64,000 bases of DNA, taken from the NCBI RefSeq assembly GCF_003667315.2, contig NZ_RCTZ02000012.1, forward strand, positions 62,001 to 126,000, given 5' to 3'. The translations under genes and the position numbers were made by a program. The notes under the pieces were generated by a model. That model had not been told where the DNA came from. It searched no databases and saw only the letters and a list, made by a program, of their open reading frames with translations. Shown one piece after another: positions 46,904 through 54,402 of this stretch. This stretch comes from Tropicibacter alexandrii. GTDB taxonomy: Bacteria; Pseudomonadota; Alphaproteobacteria; Rhodobacterales; Rhodobacteraceae. Each line of letters begins with the position of its first letter. Within the stretch, counting starts at the first letter, position 1.

Positions 46904-47304
46904 TGAGCCAGAAGGAAGTGCAGATCGGCATTGGCGGACGCACCTTCGAGGTGGCCTGCCAGGATGGCGAGGAACAATACCTGCAGCATGCGGCCAGTCT
47001 TCTGGATCAGGAGGCACAGGTATTGGTAACGCAGATCGGGCGCATGCCCGAGGCGCGGATGCTGCTGATGGCGGGATTGATGCTGGCGGACAAGACCGCA
47101 GGTCTTGAGGAACAGCTGAAGGAATATGACGACCGGTTGTCGGCGCTTCAGGCCGAGTTGGCGGATCTGAAGAGCCGCCCAGCACCGGAGCCGCGCGAGG
47201 TCGAGGTGCCGCGCATTCCCGAGGCGGTGACCGAGGCGATGGCCGAACTGGCCGCGCGGGCGGAAAGCATCGCCGACACCGTCGAAGAGCTGAAGGCCGG
47301 GTAA
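46903..47304 (+). CDS. zapA: Cell division protein ZapA
   Basis: The protein has 133 residues. The N-terminal ZapA domain (VQIGIGGRTFEVACQDGEEQYLQHAASLLDQ, MLLMAGLMLADKTAGLE) is followed by a C-terminal coiled coil. ZapA binds FtsZ and bundles protofilaments at the division site. The ATG at 46903 overlaps the stop of the coiled-coil gene upstream, so both proteins are likely made in fixed ratio. A REP-like palindrome and a terminator follow. Confidence 0.9.
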   Translation: MSQKEVQIGIGGRTFEVACQDGEEQYLQHAASLLDQEAQVLVTQIGRMPEARMLLMAGLMLADKTAGLEEQLKEYDDRLSALQAELADLKSRPAPEPREVEVPRIPEAVTEAMAELAARAESIADTVEELKAG

Positions 47305-47310
47305 ACACCC

Positions 47311-47331
47311 GTCCCGGGCTTGACCCGGGAC
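47311..47331. repeat. REP-like palindrome
   Basis: GTCCCGGG-CTTGA-CCCGGGAC, identical over all 21 bases to the copy that contains the aroB stop codon at 15498-15518. It lies 6 bases after the zapA stop. Confidence 0.7.
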
Positions 47332-47349
47332 CTCTTGCCTAGACATGAG

Positions 47350-47378
47350 AAAGCCCCGGCTGTCATGGCCGGGGCTTT
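47350..47378. terminator. Bidirectional terminator between zapA and grxD
   Basis: AAAGCCCCGGC (47350-47360) and GCCGGGGCTTT (47368-47378) are perfect 11-bp arms with a 7-base loop; the A and T ends give short U-tracts in both directions. It separates convergent zapA and grxD. Confidence 0.75.
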
Positions 47379-47399
47379 ACTATGCGTTGTGTCCTGCGC

Positions 47400-47765
47400 T
47401 CAGCCCTTGTTGGCTTCGCGGATCTTCTCGGCGGCGTCCTTGTCATAAGTCACGCCGTTATCCTCCAGCAGCTTGTCCAGCTCACCCGACAGGGTCATCT
47501 CGGTGATGATGTCGCAGCCGCCGACGAACTCGCCCTTGACGTAAAGCTGGGGGATGGTCGGCCAGTCGGAATAGTCCTTGATGCCTTGCCGGATGGCGTC
47601 ATCCGACAGCACGTTCACGTCGAGGTAATCGACGCCCATGTAATTCAGCACGCCCGCGACGCGGTTGGAAAACCCGCATTGCGGCATGGACTTGGTGCCC
47701 TTCATGAACAGCACCACGTCGTTGGCTTTGACGGTTTCGTCGATCCGTGCGTTTGCGTCAGTCAT
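47400..47765 (-). CDS. grxD: Monothiol glutaredoxin, Grx4 family
   Basis: The protein has 121 residues. The active site is the monothiol CGFS at residues 30-33 ([11 protein letters not shown]), with the glutathione-binding segments [19 protein letters not shown]. Grx4 proteins carry or store [2Fe-2S] clusters, usually with BolA, which is encoded two genes upstream on the same strand. The ATG at 47765 has SD AGGAGC. Its start lies inside the end of the small membrane gene, so the three genes bolA-small ORF-grxD appear coupled. Confidence 0.93.
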   Translation of the reverse strand: MTDANARIDETVKANDVVLFMKGTKSMPQCGFSNRVAGVLNYMGVDYLDVNVLSDDAIRQGIKDYSDWPTIPQLYVKGEFVGGCDIITEMTLSGELDKLLEDNGVTYDKDAAEKIREANKG

Positions 47766-47892
47766 CGTCTTGCTCCTGCTCGCGCTGTCGGCGGGCTTGT
47801 CTGAGGTAAGGTGTAAGTGCGCCATATGTTATGACGCCGACCAAGGCCAAGGCAAAGAGCATTGGCCAAGTATTGGCGAGGAACTGGATCAA
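47758..47892 (-). CDS. 44-aa single-pass membrane peptide between bolA and grxD
   Basis: The frame starts at TTG 47892, overlapping the bolA stop (TTGA), and ends at a TGA inside the first codons of grxD. The product reads [19 protein letters not shown] then [12 protein letters not shown] and a charged tail [13 protein letters not shown]: one membrane helix with a cytoplasmic basic/acidic tail. Overlap with both neighbours is strong evidence for translation within the operon. Function unknown; a membrane tether for the BolA-glutaredoxin pair is conceivable but is speculation. Confidence 0.6.
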   Translation of the reverse strand: MIQFLANTWPMLFALALVGVITYGALTPYLRQARRQREQEQDDD

Positions 47893-48125
47893 TCCGGCGC
47901 CTTCGTGGTTAGGGCGAGGGCATGAAGCGCCCCGTTGGGGCCGTCCATCTTGCCCTTGAGGGCGGCATAGACGGCGCGCTGTTGCTGGACGCGGTTCATG
48001 CTGCGAAAGCTTTCGTCGACGACCATGGCGGACATGTGCACGCCGTCGTCACCCTCGACCACGATTTTCGCATCCGGGAAGCTTTCGCGAAGCAGATCCT
48101 CGAGTTCCTGCGCGTGCATGGGCAT
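47889..48125 (-). CDS. bolA: BolA-family protein
   Basis: The protein has 78 residues with the BolA/IbaG fold: LEDLLRESFPDAKIVVEGDDGVHMSAMVV followed by RVQQQRAVYAALKGKM and a terminal HALAL segment holding the conserved histidine. It partners with CGFS glutaredoxin in [2Fe-2S] handling; grxD is two genes downstream. The ATG at 48125 is chosen over the longer open frame because GGAG lies 8-10 bases upstream; the second ATG (48119) is also possible. Confidence 0.9.
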   Translation of the reverse strand: MPMHAQELEDLLRESFPDAKIVVEGDDGVHMSAMVVDESFRSMNRVQQQRAVYAALKGKMDGPNGALHALALTTKAPD

Positions 48126-48254
48126 GTGGGGCGTCTCCGGTTTGGCTGTTTTGGCTGAGCGTTTCGGTAGAGATTTAGGACGTGTGAGGGGCAGGTGCAA
48201 GGTGATCCCGCGGTCCCGGCTACGCCGGGGCAGGCTCAGCGGCCCTCCTCCTGT

Positions 48255-48278
48255 CCTCCTCCCGGACCCGGGAGGAGG
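48255..48278 (-). terminator. GC-rich hairpin downstream of xthA
   Basis: CCTCCTCCCG (48255-48264) and CGGGAGGAGG (48269-48278) form a perfect 10-bp stem with a 4-base loop. It lies about 30 bases after the xthA stop on the minus strand. No T-run follows, so termination may be Rho-dependent. Confidence 0.45.
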
Positions 48279-48305
48279 GACCGTGTGGCTGGCCGACCCC
48301 GTCCC

Positions 48306-49088
48306 TCAGGCGTCGAGCGTGATCCAGACGGGGACATGGTCGCTGGGTTTCTCGCGGGCGCGGATGTCCTTGTCGATCTGGCAGTCGGTCATCAGGTCGG
48401 CGGCCTGCGGGGTCAGCAGGAAATGGTCGATGCGGATGCCGTTGTTCCTTTGCCATGCGCCGGCCTGGTAATCCCAGAAGCTGTAATGGCCGGGGCCTTG
48501 GGTGCGCGCGCGGAAGGCCTCGGTGAAACCTAGATTGACGATCCGGCGGAAGGCCGCGCGCGATTCCGGCCGGAACAGGGCGTCCTCGGTCCATTGTTCA
48601 GGCTTGGCGGCGTCCTCGGCCTGCGGGATGATGTTGTAGTCGCCAGCCATCAGCGCCGGCATTTCCTCGGCCAGAAGGTCTCGGGCGCGGGCTTCGAGGC
48701 GCGCCATCCAGGCCAACTTGTAATCGTATTTCGGCCCCGGCACCGGATTGCCGTTGGGCAGGTAGAGGCCACAGAGCCGGATGGCGTGCTTTGGCCCCAC
48801 CACTGTCGCCTCGATCCAGCGGGCCTGATCGTCATCAGCGTCACCGGGCAGGCCTCTTGTCACATCTTCGAGGGGCAGTTTGGACAGGATGGCGACACCG
48901 TTGAAGCTCTTCTGCCCATGGGTCGCCACATTATAGCCGCGCTCTGCGAAAGGTTCGTGGGGGAAACCCTCGTCGACGGACTTTATTTCTTGGAGGATCG
49001 CCACGTCTGGCTGGGCCTCGTCCAGCCAGTCCGTCAACGCGCCGAGGCGCGCCTTGATGCCGTTGATGTTGAACGTCGCGATTTTCAT
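48306..49088 (-). CDS. xthA: Exodeoxyribonuclease III
   Basis: The protein has 260 residues. The endonuclease/exonuclease/phosphatase motifs are in place: MKIATFNINGIKARL, LQEIKSVDEGFP with the metal-binding Glu near 34, GLYLPNGNP, MAGDYNI and the terminal SDHVPVWI with the catalytic histidine. It is an AP endonuclease in base excision repair. The ATG at 49088 has SD GGAGG at 5 bases; the longer frame upstream enters the AT-rich control region and is rejected. Confidence 0.94.
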   Translation of the reverse strand: MKIATFNINGIKARLGALTDWLDEAQPDVAILQEIKSVDEGFPHEPFAERGYNVATHGQKSFNGVAILSKLPLEDVTRGLPGDADDDQARWIEATVVGPKHAIRLCGLYLPNGNPVPGPKYDYKLAWMARLEARARDLLAEEMPALMAGDYNIIPQAEDAAKPEQWTEDALFRPESRAAFRRIVNLGFTEAFRARTQGPGHYSFWDYQAGAWQRNNGIRIDHFLLTPQAADLMTDCQIDKDIRAREKPSDHVPVWITLDA

Positions 49089-49469
49089 GGGCGCCTCCGG
49101 TTTGTCCAACCTCAAAGCGGTTGGCGGCGGCGGGGTCAAGAGTGACGCGCGGTTTTGCCCTGCGAGGGCGGCCGGACGCGGGCCGGTTTGCACGGTCGAA
49201 CGAATCGAAGCTGCATTCGATTCGGCGGGTTTGCTTGTTTGCAAATCCGGGGCCGGCTGCAAACAATTATCTTATCCACAAGAAATGGTTGCATGTGGAC
49301 AGGCCGCATTGTCGCGACACGGGAAACACATGCCGCAGCTGCAGCCTGTGGAAAAACTGTTTATTAAACAACCTTAACAAGAATTAACTTTTATGCAAAC
49401 AATTTTCTCGAGCAATCTGACCTGGCAATCAACGCAGTCACTCATCAACACACACATGGAGTTACGCCA
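49089..49469. promoter_or_regulatory. AT-rich control region with DnaA box, TTAA half-sites and inverted repeats
   Basis: No gene is seen in these 381 bases between divergent xthA and the tandem-repeat gene. From 49235 onward the composition is AT-rich and packed with motifs. An inverted repeat TTGTTTGCA/TGCAAACAA occupies 49235-49243 and 49258-49266, with a third copy at 49394-49402. A perfect DnaA box TTATCCACA lies at 49272-49280, with near matches on the other strand at 49294-49302 and 49347-49355. TTAAA, TTAAC and TTAAC half-sites start at 49364, 49374 and 49384, exactly 10 bases apart. The half-sites resemble those of CtrA, though canonical CtrA spacing is 11. This points to cell-cycle or replication-linked control of the downstream cassette. 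Confidence 0.55.
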
Positions 49470-50063
49470 ATGTCCGCTCAGATTAAGCACAGCACCCGTG
49501 AACAATTCGTTGCCCGCGGTGAAACCAGCGCCCTGACCGGCGAGTCCGTCGAGATGTTCACCTCCTGGTCGGGTCCGGTTTCGGGCGAGATGGACGGCGG
49601 CGAGGCGGTCGAAGCCTTCACCAGCTGGTCGGGTCCGGTGACCGGCGACGCCAACACCGGCGGTGCGGTCGAGGCCTTCACCTCGTGGTCCGGTCCGGCG
49701 ACCGGCGACGCGACCGACGGCAGCAACGTCGAGGCCTTCACCTCGTGGTCCGGCCCGGCGACCGGCGACGCGACCGACGGCAGCAATGTCGAGGCCTTCA
49801 CCTCGTGGTCCGGCCCGGTGACCGGTGACGCGACCGACGGCAGCAGCGTCGAGGCGTTCACCTCGTGGTCCGGCCCGGCAACCGGCGACGCGACCGACGG
49901 CAGCAACGTCGAGGCCTTCACCTCGTGGTCCGGCCCGACCACCGGTGACGCGACCGACGGCAGCAATGTCGAAGCCTTCACTTCCTGGTCCGGTCCGACC
50001 ACCGGCAAGACCGATGACGGTGCCGCTGTCGAGGCCTTCACCAGCTGGTCCGTCAAGGCCTGA
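49470..50063 (+). CDS. Tandem 20-residue repeat protein (possible multi-core peptide precursor)
   Basis: The protein has 197 residues: a 26-residue leader (MSAQIKHSTREQFVARGETS and six more), eight 20-residue repeats, and a truncated ninth that ends the protein as VEAFTSWSVKA. The consensus unit is VEAFTSWSGP followed by xTGDATDGSN. Repeats contain no Cys and, apart from the degenerate eighth, no Lys; they are rich in Thr, Ser, Gly and Asp with one Trp and one Phe each. There is no signal peptide or membrane helix. ATG 49470 has TGGAG 8 bases upstream. Leader plus identical cassettes, followed by an unassigned protein and an exporter, is the layout of a multi-core RiPP precursor; a structural or surface repeat protein is the main alternative. 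I do not recognise the family. Confidence 0.85.
   Translation: MSAQIKHSTREQFVARGETSALTGESVEMFTSWSGPVSGEMDGGEAVEAFTSWSGPVTGDANTGGAVEAFTSWSGPATGDATDGSNVEAFTSWSGPATGDATDGSNVEAFTSWSGPVTGDATDGSSVEAFTSWSGPATGDATDGSNVEAFTSWSGPTTGDATDGSNVEAFTSWSGPTTGKTDDGAAVEAFTSWSVKA
49548..50060 (+). repeat. 60-bp tandem repeat array, 8.5 units
   Basis: Units start at 49548, 49608, 49668, 49728, 49788, 49848, 49908 and 49968, with a partial unit at 50028. Units three to seven are almost identical at the DNA level, while the first two and the last full unit diverge, which indicates internal duplication or gene conversion. The period is exactly 60 bases, so copy-number change keeps the reading frame. Confidence 0.95.
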
Positions 50064-50123
50064 TCCAAGCGAACCCGGGCGGGGCGCGATGCGCTTCCCC
50101 AGAGATAACAGGAGGTTACACTC

Positions 50124-51185
50124 ATGAGTAATGTTATCCAGCTGACCGTCCCGTCCCGGATTGCGCCACTGGAAGCGCGGATCACCGCGCTTCTGGGCAG
50201 CTTCGCCACCAAGCGGCGCATCAGCGATGATGTGTTCTGGCTCAAGGAAAACGCGGAGCTTTTGAACATCCTGGAATGCACGGGCCATCACGTCCCCCAT
50301 CAGGCGCTGGCCGTGCATGCCGGGTTCTATGAGAACGCCCTGAAAAAGTTGCAGTTCTTCCCGCAATACTACCGGTTCCTGCTGTCGCTGGTGCTGGATC
50401 TCGAAGAGTTGGGCATGCCCGGCGACATGGCAGAGCGCATGTGCGTCTTTGCCGCCCGCGAAGGGCTGCCGCAAGCGGAACTGTCGGATTTGCAGCGGGC
50501 CGAGGCACGTCGCCTTCTGACGCGAAGGGGCGTCAGGTCTGACACGGATTGTGGTCTGGATGACCGGCTTCGTGACTTTGCCGGTCGTACCGCGACGTTC
50601 AAACTGCCGAACAAGAAGGCAGCATACGAGTTAACCCATATCGTGTACTATCTGTCGGAATACGGACGGCGCGATCCCCGGATCGGCGCGGAGGCGATGC
50701 AGAGCCTGCATTTCGCCGGGATTACCGCATTCCTCGACCAGAACGCCGATTTGCTCGCCGAAATCTGCATCGCGATGATCTATGCGGGGGACACACCCCC
50801 GACCGCCTGGACCGACTGGCTGGCGCAGGCCCGCGCCGGGTTCATGGTCGAGACCGGGCCGGGCGTGCCGGTGCAGGACGACTACCACGAATGGTTCGTG
50901 TGCAACTGGCATGCGGCGGTCGTGGGCGAAGAGACATTCCGCAAGCCCGCCACCGATGACCGGATGCGCTTTGAGCGCGGGCCGCGCAACGGGCACGCGC
51001 TGCGCGAGATCAGCCAAGCCATGCTGGCGCTGGACGAGGCGCGGTCGGGCGACTGGCAGCGCATGCGCATCCGGATGGAACCGGACCTGTCCCCCGAGGC
51101 GCGCGACGTGCTGGCGATTGCCGCACAATCCAGCGCCTTGTTCGAAGAGTATTTCGCGGGCTTTGCCCGGGCAGGGCTGGCATGA
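50124..51185 (+). CDS. Unassigned 353-aa protein, candidate partner of the repeat protein
   Basis: The ATG at 50124 follows a near-perfect SD (CAGGAGGT) and lies 60 bases after the repeat gene with no terminator between, so the two are probably cotranscribed. The protein is soluble, mostly helical, and rich in His, Tyr and Trp in clusters: ECTGHHVPHQALAVHAGFY (about 51-69), AAYELTHIVYYLSEYGRRDP (about 172-191) and DDYHEWFVCNWHAAVV (about 252-267). The ELTH-x-x-YYLSEYG element reminds me of uncharacterised proteins found in natural-product loci, but I cannot name the family with certainty. No ATP-grasp, radical-SAM, P-loop or flavin motif is visible. The His clusters could bind metal. It overlaps the exporter gene by 4 bases. 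Confidence 0.8.
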   Translation: MSNVIQLTVPSRIAPLEARITALLGSFATKRRISDDVFWLKENAELLNILECTGHHVPHQALAVHAGFYENALKKLQFFPQYYRFLLSLVLDLEELGMPGDMAERMCVFAAREGLPQAELSDLQRAEARRLLTRRGVRSDTDCGLDDRLRDFAGRTATFKLPNKKAAYELTHIVYYLSEYGRRDPRIGAEAMQSLHFAGITAFLDQNADLLAEICIAMIYAGDTPPTAWTDWLAQARAGFMVETGPGVPVQDDYHEWFVCNWHAAVVGEETFRKPATDDRMRFERGPRNGHALREISQAMLALDEARSGDWQRMRIRMEPDLSPEARDVLAIAAQSSALFEEYFAGFARAGLA

Positions 51186-52066
51186 TCCGGGGCGCGACAT
51201 TGGGGGCGGCGCTGGTCGTCCTCTATACCGGCATGATGGCCGCCGCAGACGGCATCACCAAGATGATCGCTGGCGGCTACGAGGCTCCTCAACTGTTCGT
51301 CCTGTCGTCGCTGATCGTTGTCGGGCTGACGGTTTGCTATGGCCGTGTCTCCGGGGAGGCATCGTTTCGCCTGCGCTCCAAGCGCGCGATGGCGGTGCGG
51401 TCGGGGCTGACGGTGGTCGCCTCCATCGCGTTTTTCATGGCGTTTCGGCTTCTGCCCTTTGCGGATGTGTTCCTGTTCATTGGGCTGATCCCGCTAATCG
51501 CGGCGGCCTTGTCCGGGCCGGTTCTGGGCGAGGCGCCGCGCCCGCTGGCTTGGGCGGCTTTGTCGCTGGGCGGTGCGGGGATGGTGTTCCTGATGCCGGG
51601 CGGGCTTTCGGGCATGCAGGCGGGCCATGTCTGGGCGCTGATCGCTGCGGTGACCGGCACTGGCTCGATGCTGGCGGCACGGGTGATCGCCAAGGTCGAA
51701 CGCGCGCCGCTGGCACAGGTGTTCTGGCCGAACATTGCGCTTCTGGCGGTGATGGGGGTCTGGCTGCCCTTCGTGTGGCAACCGATGGACCTGACGGATC
51801 TGGGCTGGGTCGCCGCCTATGCGATGGCCATCTTCGCGGCGCGCTATGTCGTGGCCGAGGCCTTGCGCCTGTTGCCCGCCTACGTGGCCACGCCGCTGAT
51901 GAACCTGCAATTCGTCTGGATGGTAGCCATCGGCCTGTTTGCCTTTGGCGAGGTCCCGACCATCGGCACCGTCTTGGGGGTGACGCTGGTCATCGTGTCG
52001 GGCCTGTGGCTGGTGCTGGACGAACGGCTGGCGCGCAGCCGCGCCGCCGTCCTGCCAGCCGAGTGA
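51182..52066 (+). CDS. EamA/DMT-family transporter
   Basis: The protein has 294 residues with about ten hydrophobic segments in two homologous halves (each an EamA domain), as in RhaT/YdcZ-type drug/metabolite exporters. It is an inner-membrane permease without ATPase. Its ATG lies in the stop of the 353-aa gene (ATGA), so the two are translationally coupled; it is the third gene of the repeat-protein cassette and a plausible exporter for its product. It could also be an unrelated metabolite permease, since this family is broad. It ends directly against convergent erpA with no gap. Confidence 0.85.
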   Translation: MIRGATLGAALVVLYTGMMAAADGITKMIAGGYEAPQLFVLSSLIVVGLTVCYGRVSGEASFRLRSKRAMAVRSGLTVVASIAFFMAFRLLPFADVFLFIGLIPLIAAALSGPVLGEAPRPLAWAALSLGGAGMVFLMPGGLSGMQAGHVWALIAAVTGTGSMLAARVIAKVERAPLAQVFWPNIALLAVMGVWLPFVWQPMDLTDLGWVAAYAMAIFAARYVVAEALRLLPAYVATPLMNLQFVWMVAIGLFAFGEVPTIGTVLGVTLVIVSGLWLVLDERLARSRAAVLPAE

Positions 52067-52390
52067 TCAGATCGAGAACGAGGTGCCGCAGCCGCAACTG
52101 GACGTGGCATTCGGGTTCTCGATGACAAATCGCGCGCCGATCAGCTCATCGGCGAAATCGATCACCGCGCCGGTCAGGAAGGGCAGGGAGACAGGGTCCA
52201 CCACCACCTTTTCGCCCTGCGCCTCAAGCACAAGGTCGTCACCGGCGGGATTGTCGAGCTTGATGTCATACTGAAAACCGGAACAGCCGCCGCCTTCGAC
52301 TGCGACGCGCAGGGCCTTTCCCTGCTCGCCTGCGCCGATTTCGGACAGGCGGGCAAAGGCGCGCTCGGTCACTTGGGGGGGCAGTTGCAT
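52067..52390 (-). CDS. erpA: A-type iron-sulfur cluster carrier (ErpA/IscA family)
   Basis: The protein has 107 residues with the three cluster-binding cysteines at 36 (GGGCSGFQY), 99 and 101 (SSCGCGTSF). It receives Fe-S clusters and delivers them to target enzymes. The gene is convergent with the EamA transporter and divergent from dgt. ErpA and IscA cannot be separated safely from this sequence, so the symbol is tentative. Confidence 0.88.
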   Translation of the reverse strand: MQLPPQVTERAFARLSEIGAGEQGKALRVAVEGGGCSGFQYDIKLDNPAGDDLVLEAQGEKVVVDPVSLPFLTGAVIDFADELIGARFVIENPNATSSCGCGTSFSI

Positions 52391-52478
52391 TGCGGTCTCC
52401 GTGGTCTGTCAGTGGTTTAACTATCCAACACCGTGCAATATAAGCGCGACAAGGACAGGCCACAAGGAGCGCGAGACA

Positions 52479-53660
52479 ATGCGCCAGCCCCATGCATGTG
52501 ATCCCGCCACCGCGCGCGGTCGTCGCCACCCGGAAGAAGAAAGCGCATTCCGGTCCTGTTTCCAGCGCGACCGTGACCGCATCATCCATTGCAGCGCCTT
52601 TCGCAGGCTCAAACACAAGACACAGGTCTTCGTCGAACACGAGGGTGATTTCTACCGCACCCGGCTGACCCATTCGATCGAGGTCGCGCAGGTCGGGCGG
52701 ACCATCGCCGGGGCCTTGGGGTTGAACATCGACCTGACCGAGGCGGTGGCGCTGGCGCATGATCTGGGCCACACACCCTTCGGTCACACCGGCGAGGACG
52801 CGCTGGACGAACTGATGGCGCCGTGGGGTGGGTTCGACCACAACGCCCAGAGCATCCGGATCGTGACTTCGCTGGAGCGGCATTATGCGGAATTCGACGG
52901 GCTGAACCTGACATGGGACACGCTGGAAGGCATTGCCAAGCACAACGGCCCGGTGCCCGACCCGCTGCCCTATGCGCTGTCGGAATACAACGCGTTGCAT
53001 GATCTGGAACTGCACACCCATGCCAGCGCCGAGGCGCAGGTTGCGGCGTTGTCCGACGACATCGCCTACAACAACCACGACCTGCATGACGGTCTGCGCG
53101 CGGGCCTGTTCACCGAGGATCAGATTGCCGGGCTGCCCATCGTGGGCGAGGCCTATAAAGAGGTGGACCGGCTCTATCCCGGTCTCGACGCCTACCGGCG
53201 CCGGCACGAGGCGCTGCGCCGCGTCTTTGGCGCCATGGTCGAGGACCTGATCGACACGTCGCGGGCCCTGCTGGACGGCGTCGCGCCAGCGGATGCTAGC
53301 GCGATCCGCCATGCGGGCAAGCCGGTGATCGCGTTTTCGCAAGGCATGTTCGACGATCTCAAGCAAATCCGCAGCTTTCTTTTCTCCAACATGTACCGCG
53401 CGCCCCGGGTCATGGCGCAGCGCGCCCGCGTGACCACGGCGCTGATGGATTTGTTCCCGATCTACATGAACGACCCGCGCCTGCTGCCCTTGCGCTGGCA
53501 ATCGGGCGAGGTCGACCTGACCGACGAAGCGGGCGTGGCGCGCTTGGTGGCTGATTACATCGCTGGCATGACCGATCGCTACGCGCTGCAACAACACGCT
53601 AGGTTTACCGGCACGGATATTCTGCGCGACGTCGGGGATACCGGGCTTCCCGAGACCTGA
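52479..53660 (+). CDS. dgt: Deoxyguanosinetriphosphate triphosphohydrolase-like protein
   Basis: The protein has 393 residues. HD-domain metal ligands are present: TRLTHSIEVAQVGR, then AHDLGHTPFGHTGEDAL, and later ALSDDIAYNNHD. The enzyme family cleaves dNTPs to deoxynucleosides and triphosphate. The ATG at 52479 (SD AAGGAG) is chosen; earlier in-frame codons lie close to the divergent erpA start. The N-terminal EEESAFRSCFQRDRDRIIHCSAFRRLKHKTQVF is typical of the alphaproteobacterial dgt type. Confidence 0.93.
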   Translation: MRQPHACDPATARGRRHPEEESAFRSCFQRDRDRIIHCSAFRRLKHKTQVFVEHEGDFYRTRLTHSIEVAQVGRTIAGALGLNIDLTEAVALAHDLGHTPFGHTGEDALDELMAPWGGFDHNAQSIRIVTSLERHYAEFDGLNLTWDTLEGIAKHNGPVPDPLPYALSEYNALHDLELHTHASAEAQVAALSDDIAYNNHDLHDGLRAGLFTEDQIAGLPIVGEAYKEVDRLYPGLDAYRRRHEALRRVFGAMVEDLIDTSRALLDGVAPADASAIRHAGKPVIAFSQGMFDDLKQIRSFLFSNMYRAPRVMAQRARVTTALMDLFPIYMNDPRLLPLRWQSGEVDLTDEAGVARLVADYIAGMTDRYALQQHARFTGTDILRDVGDTGLPET

Positions 53661-53706
53661 CCTTTGTGGCACAGGGCCCGCATGGGTTCAGGTCAGGGAT
53701 GGGCAG

Positions 53707-54339
53707 GTGTTCGGCGTTTCGCGTTTCAAGGGCAAGGTGATCCTGATCGCCGGGGCAGAGCACCCGGTGGGCGCGTCCCTGTCCGAACGGCTGGCCCGGT
53801 TCGGCGCGCGGGTGGTGGCGGTCGGCTGGTCGGACGTGGCGCTGCTTGACCTTGCCGCGCGCTCACCTTCGCGGATCGAGACGCTAGCCTTGTCGCAGGG
53901 ACGGCGCGACGTGCTGGAACTGTTGCGCGATGCATGGGGGGAAGAGCCCTTGCACGGCTATATCGACCTGATGCCGATCCTCGAATCCGACCGCAACCTG
54001 TCCGCGCGCAATGCATTCGACCAAAGCGCGGGGCTGGCGCGGGCGATGACGCTTGGCCTGCGGGCCGGGCATGCGCGCGCGGTCATGGCGATCCCGCAGG
54101 CGTCGGGCCAAGCACCCGAGGCCGAGCCGCATGGCGCAGGCCATGTCGCCCTGATGCAGCGCATCGCCGAGGATATCCGCCCCGCGCGCCTCGTCGGGCT
54201 GAGCCTGCCGGGGCCGGGGTTCGACTGGACCGAGAAGGCCTGCGTTTCCGCCGGTGACACGATCCTGACGCTGTCGCATGATGTCTCGCGCGGAATCCGG
54301 GCCGGGACTGTCGTCGATTGGGACAATGGACGCAGCTGA
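53707..54339 (+). CDS. SDR-like Rossmann-fold protein of unknown function
   Basis: The protein has 210 residues. The N-terminus KGKVILIAGAEHPVGASLSERLARFGARVVAVG resembles the nucleotide-binding start of short-chain dehydrogenases, but the glycine motif is altered (AGAEHPVGA instead of TGxxxGxG). No YxxxK active site is visible where expected, so it may be a non-catalytic relative. The start is GTG at 53707; a nearby ATG (53699) is out of frame. It lies between dgt and a cation antiporter with no clear functional link. Confidence 0.6.
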   Translation: MFGVSRFKGKVILIAGAEHPVGASLSERLARFGARVVAVGWSDVALLDLAARSPSRIETLALSQGRRDVLELLRDAWGEEPLHGYIDLMPILESDRNLSARNAFDQSAGLARAMTLGLRAGHARAVMAIPQASGQAPEAEPHGAGHVALMQRIAEDIRPARLVGLSLPGPGFDWTEKACVSAGDTILTLSHDVSRGIRAGTVVDWDNGRS

Positions 54340-54402
54340 GCATTGGTCTTTGTCCCGCGCAGGTCTAACTTGTTGTCGAGACACTAGAACAAAGGGTCAG
54401 GG

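Noticed and set aside
49235-49404. Chromosomal origin of replication
   Set aside because: DnaA-box-like sites are present, but dnaA, hemE, parAB and similar origin neighbours are absent and only one box is perfect; it is kept as a regulatory finding instead.
49548-50060. Regular 60-bp repeats resembling a CRISPR or other non-coding array
   Set aside because: The units follow each other without spacers, keep one reading frame throughout and form part of a protein with a good start and ribosome binding site.
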